From: an uncultured Myxococcales bacterium
GTDB lineage: Bacteria; Myxococcota_A; Polyangia; Polyangiales; Polyangiaceae
DNA length: 10,343 bases
NCBI GenBank assembly: GCA_937998045.1
Contig: CALKVG010000530.1
Coordinates: 1 to 10,343, forward strand
Direction: 5' to 3'
Under the pieces are notes generated by a model. The model was not told the DNA's origin and ran no database searches. It worked only from the letters and a program-made list of their open reading frames with translations. The translations under genes and the position numbers were made by a program. Each line of letters begins with the position of its first letter. Within the stretch, counting starts at the first letter, position 1. Shown one piece after another: positions 1 through 6,544 of the stretch.

Positions 1-64
1 GACGAGCGGAGGCGGCGAGGGGCCGCCGCCGGCGCCGCCGCCTCCCTCGCCGCCTCCGCTCGTC
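1..64. repeat. Perfect 21-bp inverted repeat at the left contig end, probable fold-back artefact
   Basis: Bases 1-21 are the exact reverse complement of bases 44-64, separated by a 22-base GCC-rich spacer (22-43). The left arm starts at the very first base of the contig. The right contig end has the same architecture (20-bp arms, 24-base spacer) and there it runs directly into a sequencing adapter, so a snap-back library or assembly artefact is more likely than a biological hairpin. If so, bases 1-21, and perhaps part of the spacer, are a false copy of 44-64. Confidence 0.85.
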
Positions 65-1372
65 TCCGCCCCCGCGCCCCGAACTGCGACGGTCGCTCTG
101 CAGGTGCCGTATGTCCCTCCGCCGGAGCCGCTCGCCGACGAGCCGGCGCCACCTCCGCCGCGCATCGTCCGCAGGAAGGGCGGGATCCCCCTCGCGGTCG
201 TCGGCGGTGTCAGCGCGGTCCTCGTGCTCGGCCTCGGTGCCGCCATCGCGCTCTTGTGGCGGAGCGCGCCGCCCATCAGCGCCCAGCCGCGGAGCGCGCC
301 GGACGGAAAGGACGTCCTTCATCTGTCGTGCGACGCGAAGAGCTGCGCCGACGGCACGGTCGTGGCGCTCGGCGGGGCGCGCGCCATCTTCGCCAAGGGA
401 GAGGCCGATCTTGCGCTGCCCGAGCCGCTCCGCACCGGCGAGAACACGCTCTCCCTGGTCATCGATCGCCCCGGTATGGGGCGAGACGAGACGGTGAAGC
501 TGCTCGTGCCGGTGGCGTACCGCGTGCGCGCCGACGTGAGCACGATGAACGGCCCCCGGCCGGCGATCACGGTCCGGGTCGAGGCGCAGCCCGGGACCGA
601 CGTGCAGGTCGACGGCAAGCCGGTGACCTTGGACGCCTCCGGCGTCGGCGCGTACGCCGTGGACGAAGCGGCGGCGACCGAGGGGCCGGCCGACGAATCG
701 CGCGTCGTGTCGGTGGACGTCCCGTACGTCGTCGTGCAGAAGGGCGGGAGCACCGAGAAGGGCACGGCGAGCGCGCGCGTGGCGGTGGCGCCGCTGCGCG
801 TCGACGCGCCCGGGACCAAGGCGGTGGTCGACGACGGCTCCGTCCTTCTCGCGGGGCGCGCGGCGAAGGGGTCCACCGTGACCGTGGACGGCACGTCGGT
901 GGCCGTCGGGCCCGACGGGGCGTTCGAGACGACCGTGCCGCTCGCGGCGCTGGGCGACCACGGCATCGAGGTCCGCGCCGGCACGGCGGCGCTTGCCCCC
1001 CGGACGGTACACGCTCTGGTCACGCGCGTGGCGAGCCTGGCCGACGCCGCGAGGCAGTTCGAGCAACGACATCCCATCGGCTACGACGTCGTGATAAGCG
1101 ACATCACGGGCAAGACGGGGCAGCCCATCGTGGTGAGCGGAGAAGTGCTCGACGCGCGCAGCTCGGGCCACCGCACGCTGGCGCTCGTCAACGACAAGCG
1201 GGGGTGCGCGAGGGGGCCGTGTCTGGCGCGGGTCGTCCTGGGCCGCGACGTGCCACTCGCGCACGGCGATTTCGTGAGCGCGTACGGCCTCGTGGCGCGC
1301 GCCTTTTCGGCGCCGGGCGGGCAAACGGTGCCCGAGGTCGAGGCGCAGTTCCTGCTGCGCGGCAAGCGATGA
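2..1372 (+). CDS. Membrane-anchored protein with Ig-like and OB-like extracytoplasmic region, 5' partial
   Basis: This frame has no stop back to the left edge, so the gene is probably partial at its 5' end. The first in-frame start inside the window is GTG at 104, giving 422 residues. Upstream codons encode a proline-rich stretch that partly lies in the suspect terminal inverted repeat. Counting from GTG 104, residues 5-19 are proline-rich and a basic RIVRRK segment precedes one transmembrane helix (about 28-52). The rest should be outside the cytoplasm. It holds beta-rich segments, including one (about 245-305) that resembles Ig-like carbohydrate-enzyme accessory domains (VLLAGRAAKGSTVTVDG). 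The C-terminal 100 residues (VVISDITGKTGQPIVVSGEV, then a C-x5-C pair) look like an OB-type fold. The layout of proline-rich cytoplasmic part, single helix and beta domains is common in myxobacteria. The domain calls are by eye and no function is recognised. The stop overlaps the next start as ATGA. Confidence 0.8.
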   Translation, partial: TSGGGEGPPPAPPPPSPPPLVSAPAPRTATVALQVPYVPPPEPLADEPAPPPPRIVRRKGGIPLAVVGGVSAVLVLGLGAAIALLWRSAPPISAQPRSAPDGKDVLHLSCDAKSCADGTVVALGGARAIFAKGEADLALPEPLRTGENTLSLVIDRPGMGRDETVKLLVPVAYRVRADVSTMNGPRPAITVRVEAQPGTDVQVDGKPVTLDASGVGAYAVDEAAATEGPADESRVVSVDVPYVVVQKGGSTEKGTASARVAVAPLRVDAPGTKAVVDDGSVLLAGRAAKGSTVTVDGTSVAVGPDGAFETTVPLAALGDHGIEVRAGTAALAPRTVHALVTRVASLADAARQFEQRHPIGYDVVISDITGKTGQPIVVSGEVLDARSSGHRTLALVNDKRGCARGPCLARVVLGRDVPLAHGDFVSAYGLVARAFSAPGGQTVPEVEAQFLLRGKR

Positions 1373-2685
1373 GCTCCCCGGCACGGGCGGCCACCCTTTA
1401 TGTCGCCGCGTGCCTCGCCGCAGCGGTGGTCGCAGGCGGGCTCCGGCGGCGCGCGGCCGCGCAGACGGTCGACGTCCAGCGTGCGCGTACGCTCGTCGTC
1501 GGGACCCCGTCGGGAGGCGCCCGCGCGGACCGAATCGACGCCGCGCGCACGGGCCGCGCCCGCGAAGCGCTTCCGTCGGGGGGGCTTCGCATCGAGTGGC
1601 GCGCATCCGTCGGGGAGCTCGTCGAGCACGCGCCGCTCGTGGACACGGCGGGGGTCACCTACGTCGTCGGTACGCGCGGCGAGGTGGGCGCGGTCGGGCG
1701 CGACGGCATCGAGCGGTGGCACCTGGCGACGGGCGCGATGCAGCCCGGACCGGCGGCGCTCCTGTCGGATGACACGATGGTCTTCGTCGACGCGGCGGGC
1801 GAGGCCGTCGCCGTGCGCGACGGGGCGCTGCGCTGGCGGCGGCGTTTCGGGCGGGGCGACGCCGCCCGTCCCGCGCCCCTCCCGCTCGACGATGGGGGCG
1901 TCGTCGTCGCGACGACGCAGGACCTGACCGTCCTCGACGCCGAGGGTCGGCTGCGCGCACGCGCGACGCTACCCGAGCCGACGACGTTCCCTCTGGTCGC
2001 CGCCCTCGGAAGAGTCGTCGCGGTCGGCGCGAGCGGGACCGTGTGGACCTGGATTCCCGGCGCACCCGAGGTCCTCCGCGCGGCGAGCTTCGAGACGCCG
2101 ATCGCCGACGGCGCTGCCCTGGCAGGCGGTCGTACGCTCCTGGCCGTCGGCGCAGCGCAGACGCAGCTCCTGGCGCTCGACCTGGATCGCCCCGGGCTCG
2201 CTTCGGCCGCCACGACGCGTGCGGTCGCCCCTGCGGGCCTCTTCCTGGGGCCGCCGGCGGTCCGCGGGTCGACGGCCCATCTCCTCGTGACCACGCCGAC
2301 CACCGAGCTCGCGGTGGCGTTCGATGCATCCGGTAGCGAAATCTCGCGAAGCGTCCTCGCCGTCCACCCGCCGCCGATGGCGGCGGACGGCGGCGCCGGA
2401 GCGCTCGTTGCCCCGGCGCACGCGCCGCCGATCGTCGACGACGCGGGCCGGCTGGCCTTCGCGACGTCCGACGGAACCGTCGGCGTAGTCACCGGCGCCG
2501 GCTCGGAGGCCCTGTCCGACGCGTGCCCGGTTGCGGTCGCGACCGTGGGGCGACTGCCGGCGGTCGCCGGGATGGCTCCGCTCGAGACCGGCGCCTTCGT
2601 CGTGGCGTGCGCGTCGGGGACGGTGCTCGCCGTGCGCGGATCGCCGGCTCGCGGCGGCGGCCCCTCGCCCATGCGAGGACGCTGA
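1369..2685 (+). CDS. Exported PQQ-like beta-propeller protein, function unknown
   Basis: ATG at 1369 overlaps the upstream stop (TGA 1370-1372), so the two genes are likely translationally coupled. This start was chosen because a hydrophobic segment follows it (AATLYVAACLAAAVVAGG) with a possible signal-peptidase site near AAAQ. The frame is also open far upstream, but that extension is arginine-rich and is a shadow of the first gene. The 438-residue product contains repeated short blades of the pattern 'value, VVxxTxxGxVxAV/LDxxGxxRW': VGTRGEVGAVGRDGIERWHL, VFVDAAGEAVAVRDGALRWR, VVATTQDLTVLDAEGRLRA and LAFATSDGTVGVVTG. These are typical of PQQ/quinoprotein-type propellers such as BamB. No catalytic residues or PQQ-binding enzyme signature are visible, so a binding or scaffold role is more likely than dehydrogenase activity. 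The coupling suggests it works with the membrane-anchored protein encoded upstream. Both functions remain unknown. Confidence 0.85.
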   Translation: MSSPARAATLYVAACLAAAVVAGGLRRRAAAQTVDVQRARTLVVGTPSGGARADRIDAARTGRAREALPSGGLRIEWRASVGELVEHAPLVDTAGVTYVVGTRGEVGAVGRDGIERWHLATGAMQPGPAALLSDDTMVFVDAAGEAVAVRDGALRWRRRFGRGDAARPAPLPLDDGGVVVATTQDLTVLDAEGRLRARATLPEPTTFPLVAALGRVVAVGASGTVWTWIPGAPEVLRAASFETPIADGAALAGGRTLLAVGAAQTQLLALDLDRPGLASAATTRAVAPAGLFLGPPAVRGSTAHLLVTTPTTELAVAFDASGSEISRSVLAVHPPPMAADGGAGALVAPAHAPPIVDDAGRLAFATSDGTVGVVTGAGSEALSDACPVAVATVGRLPAVAGMAPLETGAFVVACASGTVLAVRGSPARGGGPSPMRGR

Positions 2686-2767
2686 GCCGTGCTATGCCGG
2701 TGCCGAGAGGCGCGGACGGGCAGCAAGTGGCGGGCCGGTCGCTCCGCCCCTATAGTGAGGTAGAGCG

Positions 2768-3091
2768 ATGATCACGATTACCGAAAAGGCTGCGAGCAAA
2801 GTGAAAGAAATCGCCGAGGCCGAAACCCTCCTGGGGCAGGGCCTGCGGTTGCGCGTGGTCGGCGGGGGGTGCGCCGGGTTCAGCTATGACCTCTACTTCG
2901 AGGACAAGGTCGGCGACCTCGACGAGCAGTTCGAGTCCAACGGCGTGAAGCTGTACATCGACCCAATGAGCTACCAGTACCTCGAAGGTACCGAGATCGA
3001 CTACGTCGAGGGGCTGCACGGGGCGGGGTTCAAGTTCAACAACCCGAACTCGAAGGGCTCCTGCGGCTGCGGTTCGAGCTTCTCGGCGTAG
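2768..3091 (+). CDS. erpA: A-type iron-sulfur cluster carrier (ErpA/IscA/HesB family)
   Basis: The 107-residue product is full length for the family. All three cluster-ligand cysteines are present: C35 in VVGGGCAGFSY, and C99 and C101 in the C-terminal CGCGSSF motif. The segments DPMSYQYLEG and NNPNSKGSCGCGSSF match ErpA/IscA proteins closely. A-type carriers receive Fe-S clusters from the Isc/Suf scaffold and deliver them to cytoplasmic apo-enzymes. The ATG is preceded by GAGG (2757-2760) at a 7-base spacing. A TATAGT hexamer at 2751-2756 resembles a -10 box, but it lies very close to the start and no good -35 is visible. The neighbours are not other isc or suf genes, so this is a stand-alone carrier. 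The symbol erpA is chosen over iscA from the C-terminal segment, and the distinction is not certain. Confidence 0.95.
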   Translation: MITITEKAASKVKEIAEAETLLGQGLRLRVVGGGCAGFSYDLYFEDKVGDLDEQFESNGVKLYIDPMSYQYLEGTEIDYVEGLHGAGFKFNNPNSKGSCGCGSSFSA

Positions 3092-3170
3092 CCGCGGCTT
3101 AAGCGATCTCTTCGAAGGCGCAAGCCCCCGCGCACGCGCCGTGCATCCGAGTCTGGGCGAGCGCCCGCAC

Positions 3171-3191
3171 TAGCAGGGCGCCGCCCTGCTA
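3171..3191 (+). promoter_or_regulatory. Perfect inverted repeat overlapping the sigma-factor start codon
   Basis: TAGCAGGGCG (3171-3180) and CGCCCTGCTA (3182-3191) are perfect reverse complements around one central base. The right arm ends on the A of the ATG at 3191. As RNA it would fold as an 8-bp stem with a 5-base loop. The only purine-rich Shine-Dalgarno-like bases near the start (CAGGG) and the first base of the start codon would both be inside the stem. It could be a translation-control hairpin or a dimeric-protein operator. No U-run follows, so a terminator is unlikely. The repeat is observed; its function is inference. Confidence 0.5.
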
Positions 3192-4090
3192 TGCGCGAAG
3201 CGACCACGCACCCCCAGGAACGGTCCCGGCCCGACATAAGCTCGAGCCTCTCGCAGTACATAGCCCGCGTGCAGGCGATCCAGCCGCTTTCGCGAGAGCG
3301 CGAGTACGAGCTGGCGCGCCTCGTCCGCGAACGCGACGACCGAGAGGCCGCGCGCGAGCTCGTCGAGGCAAATTTGCGCTATGTCGTGGCGATTGCGCTG
3401 AGCTACCGCCGCTACGGAGTCCGCGTCGCCGACCTCGTCTCCGAGGGGAACGTCGGGCTCATGATCGCGCTGCGCAAGTTCGATCCCGATCGCGGTACGC
3501 GATTCGTCACCTACGCGGCGCACTGGATTCGGGCCTACGTGCTCGACCACGTCATCCGCGCCTGGAGCATCGTCGGCGTCGGCGCGGGGCCGCTCCGGTC
3601 GAAGGTGTTCTTCCGGCTACGGCGCGAGAAGGCGAAGATCATGGCGTCGACGAGTGATCTCGTCGAGGTCGAGGAGAAGCTCGCCGAACGCTTCGGCACG
3701 ACGCCGGAGAAGATCACGATGCTGGCCCACCGCCTCGAGGCGCGCGATTTGTCGCTCGACACGAAGGTATTCGACGACGGCGCGGCGACGGTGCTCGACA
3801 CCTTGCCGAGCGGAGGGCCGAGCCAGGAGGACCTGTACATCGGCCACGAGCGCTCGAGCGCCATCCACGAGTGGGTGCGCGAGGCGGTCGAGAAGCTCGA
3901 CCCGCGCGAGCGGTTCATCGTGCAGGTGCGCATCATGGCCGACGGACCCGACGAGCTTTCGCTCGCGGAGATCGGGCGCCGGCTGGGCGTCTCGCGCGAG
4001 AGAGCGCGGCAGCTGGAGGCGCGGGCCAAGCAGAAGATCAAGCGGCACCTGGAAATGTGCGCGGGCGAGCGCGCGAGCGAGGCAGCGTAG
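3191..4090 (+). CDS. RNA polymerase sigma factor, RpoH (sigma-32) family
   Basis: The 299-residue product has the full sigma-70-type layout. A region 1.2-like N-terminal segment SLSQYIARVQAIQPLSRERE spans about 19-38. Region 2 follows, from LVEANLRYVVAIA (about 57) through DLVSEGNVGLMIALRKFDP and FVTYAAHWIRAYVLDHVIRAW. An RpoH-box-like segment, GPLRSKVFFRLRREKAK, comes next, aligning with the QRKLFFNLR box of E. coli RpoH. A C-terminal region 4 helix-turn-helix, SLAEIGRRLGVSRERARQLE, completes it. It directs RNA polymerase to a dedicated promoter class, in most bacteria the heat-shock genes. Myxobacteria carry several RpoH-related factors (SigB, SigC and SigE of Myxococcus), some used in development, so heat shock is not assured and no symbol is given. 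ATG 3191 is the only start that keeps the N-terminal block; GTG 3269 would remove it. No clear free Shine-Dalgarno precedes the start, where a perfect inverted repeat lies instead. Confidence 0.95.
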   Translation: MREATTHPQERSRPDISSSLSQYIARVQAIQPLSREREYELARLVRERDDREAARELVEANLRYVVAIALSYRRYGVRVADLVSEGNVGLMIALRKFDPDRGTRFVTYAAHWIRAYVLDHVIRAWSIVGVGAGPLRSKVFFRLRREKAKIMASTSDLVEVEEKLAERFGTTPEKITMLAHRLEARDLSLDTKVFDDGAATVLDTLPSGGPSQEDLYIGHERSSAIHEWVREAVEKLDPRERFIVQVRIMADGPDELSLAEIGRRLGVSRERARQLEARAKQKIKRHLEMCAGERASEAA

Positions 4091-4175
4091 ACGGCGCGTC
4101 TCCGGCTCTGCCGGAGCGTGGTCGAAACCTGAGCGCAAGCGACGGAAGCCGGCGCGGCCGGCCATCGATCCGCGC

Positions 4176-4472
4176 ATGAAGATCGGCGGCGTGCTGCTGG
4201 CGCTCGCGATGGCGCTCGTGCCCTGCTCCGCGTGCGGCGGACGCGTATCGAGCGAGGACGGGGACGCGGGGGCAAGGCCGGACGGGAGCGCGACGGCACC
4301 GCCGGACGGGCATGCGCCCCAGATACCGGCGCTGTGCCCCGCGGATCCGCCGCAGCCGGGTGACCCGTGCCTCTCTCCAGGGCAGGGGTGCATCTACGTG
4401 GCCGGCTCCTCCTGCGAGGCGTTCGTCTGCTCGGCCTCCGGTCGCTGGGCCAGCTCGCAGCTCGGGTGCTGA
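4176..4472 (+). CDS. Small cysteine-rich lipoprotein
   Basis: The 98-residue product starts MKIGGVLLALAMALVPCSAC, a lipoprotein signal peptide with the probable lipidated residue C20 in SACGGR (C17 is a weaker alternative). The mature part begins with a low-complexity D/G/P/A-rich linker (about 24-50). A compact C-terminal module follows with six cysteines (C54, C65, C72, C80, C85, C98) and short spacings, CPADPPQPGDPC, GQGCIY, SSC, FVC and a terminal LGC, consistent with three disulfides outside the cytoplasm. This kind of small Pro/Cys module recurs in Polyangia surface proteins, from general knowledge of the group. No enzyme motif is visible and the function is unknown. No strong ribosome-binding site lies before the ATG. 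The gene starts 86 bases after the sigma-factor stop on the same strand. Confidence 0.75.
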   Translation: MKIGGVLLALAMALVPCSACGGRVSSEDGDAGARPDGSATAPPDGHAPQIPALCPADPPQPGDPCLSPGQGCIYVAGSSCEAFVCSASGRWASSQLGC

Positions 4473-4555
4473 CGCGCCTGGTATCGGCCGTGCAGTCCCA
4501 CGGTCGTCGACGAGCGCTCGCGCGATCGTCCGCGAAACCCCCGGGGAGACCATCC

Positions 4556-5047
4556 ATGCCTCATCGCATCGCCCGACTGCTCGCGTGTGCCATGGCGGCA
4601 GCTGCCACGGCGCACGTCGCTCCGGCGGACGCAGAGGAGCTCCGCACGGTCGTGCCGCAGCCCGCCGAGTCGCCTCGACGCGTGGACCCGATGCTCACGA
4701 TGACCGGCGCGGTCCTCTTCGGAATGCCGTACACGGCCTCGGTCGCCGTGGCGGGCACCAGCGACATCGCGGCCGACCGCTGGCTCTACGCCCCGGTCGT
4801 CGGTCCCATCGCCGACTACGTGCAGCGAAGCATGTGCACGGCGTCGCTGGGATGCCGGGGGCTCAACTTCGGAACGATTGCCCTGCCGCTGGTGCTCGAT
4901 ACGGTCGGGCAAGGAGCCGGGCTGGGGATCGTCATCGTATCGCTCGCGCGGCCGAGCAAACCGGCGCCGACGACGAAGGCGGCGGTGCGCGTGCTCCCCG
5001 CGTCCGTCGGCGGTGGACCGGGCGTGAGCGCTTTTGGGACGTTCTAG
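4556..5047 (+). CDS. Small exported hydrophobic protein, unknown function
   Basis: ATG 4556 is preceded by GGGGAG (4543-4548) at a 7-base spacing, one of the best ribosome-binding sites here, which decides the start over longer in-frame options from 4367. The 163-residue product has a signal peptide (RIARLLACAMAAAATAHVAP, likely cut after ADA near residue 26). Two further hydrophobic segments follow: TMTGAVLFGMPYTASVAVAG (about 48-67) and IALPLVLDTVGQGAGLGIVIVSLA (about 108-131). Between them are an RWLYAPVVGPIADY segment and a cysteine pair (MCTASLGC). It is probably an inner-membrane protein with two helices or a small envelope protein. I do not recognise the family. The gene runs towards rnpB on the other strand. 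Confidence 0.75.
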   Translation: MPHRIARLLACAMAAAATAHVAPADAEELRTVVPQPAESPRRVDPMLTMTGAVLFGMPYTASVAVAGTSDIAADRWLYAPVVGPIADYVQRSMCTASLGCRGLNFGTIALPLVLDTVGQGAGLGIVIVSLARPSKPAPTTKAAVRVLPASVGGGPGVSAFGTF

Positions 5048-5076
5048 CCGGCGCCGAGGCGGCCCTTCCCGAGGCC

Positions 5077-5114
5077 GGAAAACACGAACGCCCGAGGCTC
5101 GAAAGCCCCGGGCG
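5077..5114 (-). terminator. Rho-independent terminator of rnpB
   Basis: On the minus strand an 11-bp stem with one G-U pair (5104-5114 with 5089-5099) closes a UUCG tetraloop and is followed by a T-rich stretch containing TTTT (within 5077-5088). It lies immediately after the 3' end of the RNase P RNA. On the plus strand no T-run follows, so it terminates rnpB rather than the gene ending at 5047. Confidence 0.8.
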
Positions 5115-5117
5115 CTC

Positions 5118-5540
5118 GCGGTCGACGTCGCTCTGTAAGCCGAGTTCTGTCTCGCGCCCGGGTCGCCCCGAAGCGCGGAGGCGATCATTCCTCTAGGACG
5201 GCGGTCACCCGCCGCCTCCAGCAGCCTACCCGCAGGCTCGAGCGAGCAGCTCTGATGGCGCCTGCCTACGTGGCCTTGCTCCCGATGGGGTTTGCCTTGC
5301 CGCCCGCGTTACCGCGGGCGCGGTGGGCTCTTACCCCGCCGTTTCACCCTTGCCGGCTGCGCCGCGCGAGGCGGCGGACCGGCGGTCTTCTTTTCTGTGG
5401 CACTCTCCTCGGCGTTTCCGCCACCGGGCGTTACCCGGCATCGTGCTCTGTGGAGCTCGGACTTTCCTCCCGCAGCGCGCGAGCCTGCGTGAGCAAGGGT
5501 CGAGCGCTGCCGGCGACCGCCCGAGCGGCGTCGACGCCGC
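5118..5540 (-). ncRNA. rnpB: RNase P RNA, bacterial type A
   Basis: This is the catalytic RNA of RNase P, which cleaves the 5' leader from tRNA precursors. Read on the minus strand, all the universal blocks appear in order: GAGGAAAGTCC (5459-5469), CCGGGTAACGCCCGG, AAGGGTGAAACGGC with GGTAAGAGC, GAGCAAGGCCACGTAGG (5265-5281), GTAGGCTGCT (5220-5229), TAGAGGAATGATC (5183-5195) and the 3' GACAGAACTCGGCTTA (5136-5151). The ends were set from helix P1: the strand at the 5' end (about 5524-5540) pairs with 5118-5133 except for a wobble and a small bulge. The P12 hairpin is intact, and the whole RNA is about 423 nt, slightly longer than the E. coli one. A terminator follows directly. Open frames over this segment on either strand are not genes. 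Confidence 0.97.
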
Positions 5541-5542
5541 AC

Positions 5543-5571
5543 AATGTGCTCTCTGGAGCCGGCCTGCGCAA
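5543..5571 (-). promoter_or_regulatory. rnpB: Candidate rnpB promoter
   Basis: Reading the minus strand, TTGCGC (5566-5571) and CACATT (5543-5548) are separated by 17 bases. They sit about 7 bases before the inferred 5' end of RNase P RNA. The hexamers match the sigma-70 consensus only partly, so this rests mainly on position and spacing. Confidence 0.35.
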
Positions 5572-5590
5572 TGGGCGAGATTAGGGGTGC

Positions 5591-6544
5591 GTGCCCCGCC
5601 GATCCCCCCTCCCCGCCCTGCTGGTCGTGGCTGCGACCCTCGCATGCGCCTGCTCGCGCCCGCTGCTCCTCGACGCACCGGTCATCGCGCCGAGCCGTTC
5701 TCGCGAGCCCACGACCGTCGATCTGGAGCCGATCGGCCAGCGAGCTCGCCTCGAAGGCGACTTCGCCTCGCCGGGTCCCGCGGCCGTGCTCACCGCTGCG
5801 ATGAACGCCGAGCTCGCGGGGCGCGCTCTCCGCGGGGGCGAGCCCGGCGGTTACGCCGTCCGCTGCGAGCTCGATCGGTTCGCCGTCCGCTCGCATTCGC
5901 CGATGACCGAGAGCCACGAGATGGTCGCGCTTTACGCCGACCTCTCGTGCGAGGCGAGGCGGACCGCCGATGGGGCCACGGTATGGCGCGGCGAGCTGCG
6001 TGGGCGCACGTGCGCCGCCGCCCCCAACGTCCTCGGGTCGGACACCGACACGACGCGCAAGCTCACCAACCGGGCGCTGAGCGACGCCGCCCGCGAAATG
6101 GCGAGCGATCTTGCGCTGAGGGCGCTCGTACTCGGCGCGGACCCGAGCGCCCGCGTCTTCGCGGACGAGGCGCACCAGCGCTCGGGCGCGGGTCTCGACG
6201 ACACGCCCTACGGCGCTGCAGCCCTCGAGGAGAACGAGGGCGCGGTCGAGGGCGCGATGCGCGCGACGAACGAAAAGGACGCGACGATCCGCGCTGCCGC
6301 GTGGAACGTCGTGGCGATGGCCGCCGGTCCCGGAGACCGCTGGTCGGCCGGCGACCAGCTCCGGCTCGACGAGAATCCGCTCGTGCGCTTCGTGCAATAC
6401 AAGGCGCTCGCGCGGCTGGGGAGCGCGACGTCGCTGGGGCAGCTCGCGGCCGCCGCACGAAACGAGGAGCACCCGCTGCTCGCGGAGTTCCTGCGCGACG
6501 CGCTGGCCACGCACGGGACCGGCCTAGCCCGGTCGCGCCGCTGA
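5591..6544 (+). CDS. Lipoprotein with C-terminal HEAT-like repeats
   Basis: The start is GTG 5591, the only nearby start that keeps the signal peptide (RRSPLPALLVVAATLACACS). An AGGGG lies just upstream, at a tight 3-base spacing. The lipobox cysteine is C19 or C21. The 317-residue product has two parts. The first (about 40-185), with YAVRCELDRFAVRS, MVALYADLSCEARR and GATVWRGELRGR, reads like the beta-strand and helix fold of small envelope lipoproteins that assist transport systems. The second (about 220-310) has paired amphipathic helices, DATIRAAAWNVVAMAA, NPLVRFVQYKALARLG and HPLLAEFLRDALATHG, like HEAT repeats, which mediate protein contacts. The function is unknown. The gene is divergent from rnpB with only about 50 bases between them. 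Its last 21 bases overlap the end of the minus-strand glycosyltransferase gene. Confidence 0.85.
   Translation: MPRRSPLPALLVVAATLACACSRPLLLDAPVIAPSRSREPTTVDLEPIGQRARLEGDFASPGPAAVLTAAMNAELAGRALRGGEPGGYAVRCELDRFAVRSHSPMTESHEMVALYADLSCEARRTADGATVWRGELRGRTCAAAPNVLGSDTDTTRKLTNRALSDAAREMASDLALRALVLGADPSARVFADEAHQRSGAGLDDTPYGAAALEENEGAVEGAMRATNEKDATIRAAAWNVVAMAAGPGDRWSAGDQLRLDENPLVRFVQYKALARLGSATSLGQLAAAARNEEHPLLAEFLRDALATHGTGLARSRR

Noticed and set aside
256..1368. Upstream in-frame extension of the propeller gene to an ATG at 256
   Set aside because: The added 371 residues are Arg/Gly-rich and antiparallel to nothing known. The membrane-anchored protein occupies this segment in another frame, and a signal-like sequence starts at 1369.
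2751..2756. TATAGT as a -10 box for the iron-sulfur carrier gene
   Set aside because: No matching -35 at 16-18 bases, and a start site there would leave the Shine-Dalgarno outside the mRNA.
4100..4116. Small perfect hairpin (7-bp stem, 3-base loop) after the sigma-factor stop, as a terminator
   Set aside because: No T-run follows on either strand, and short GC stems are frequent by chance at this GC content.
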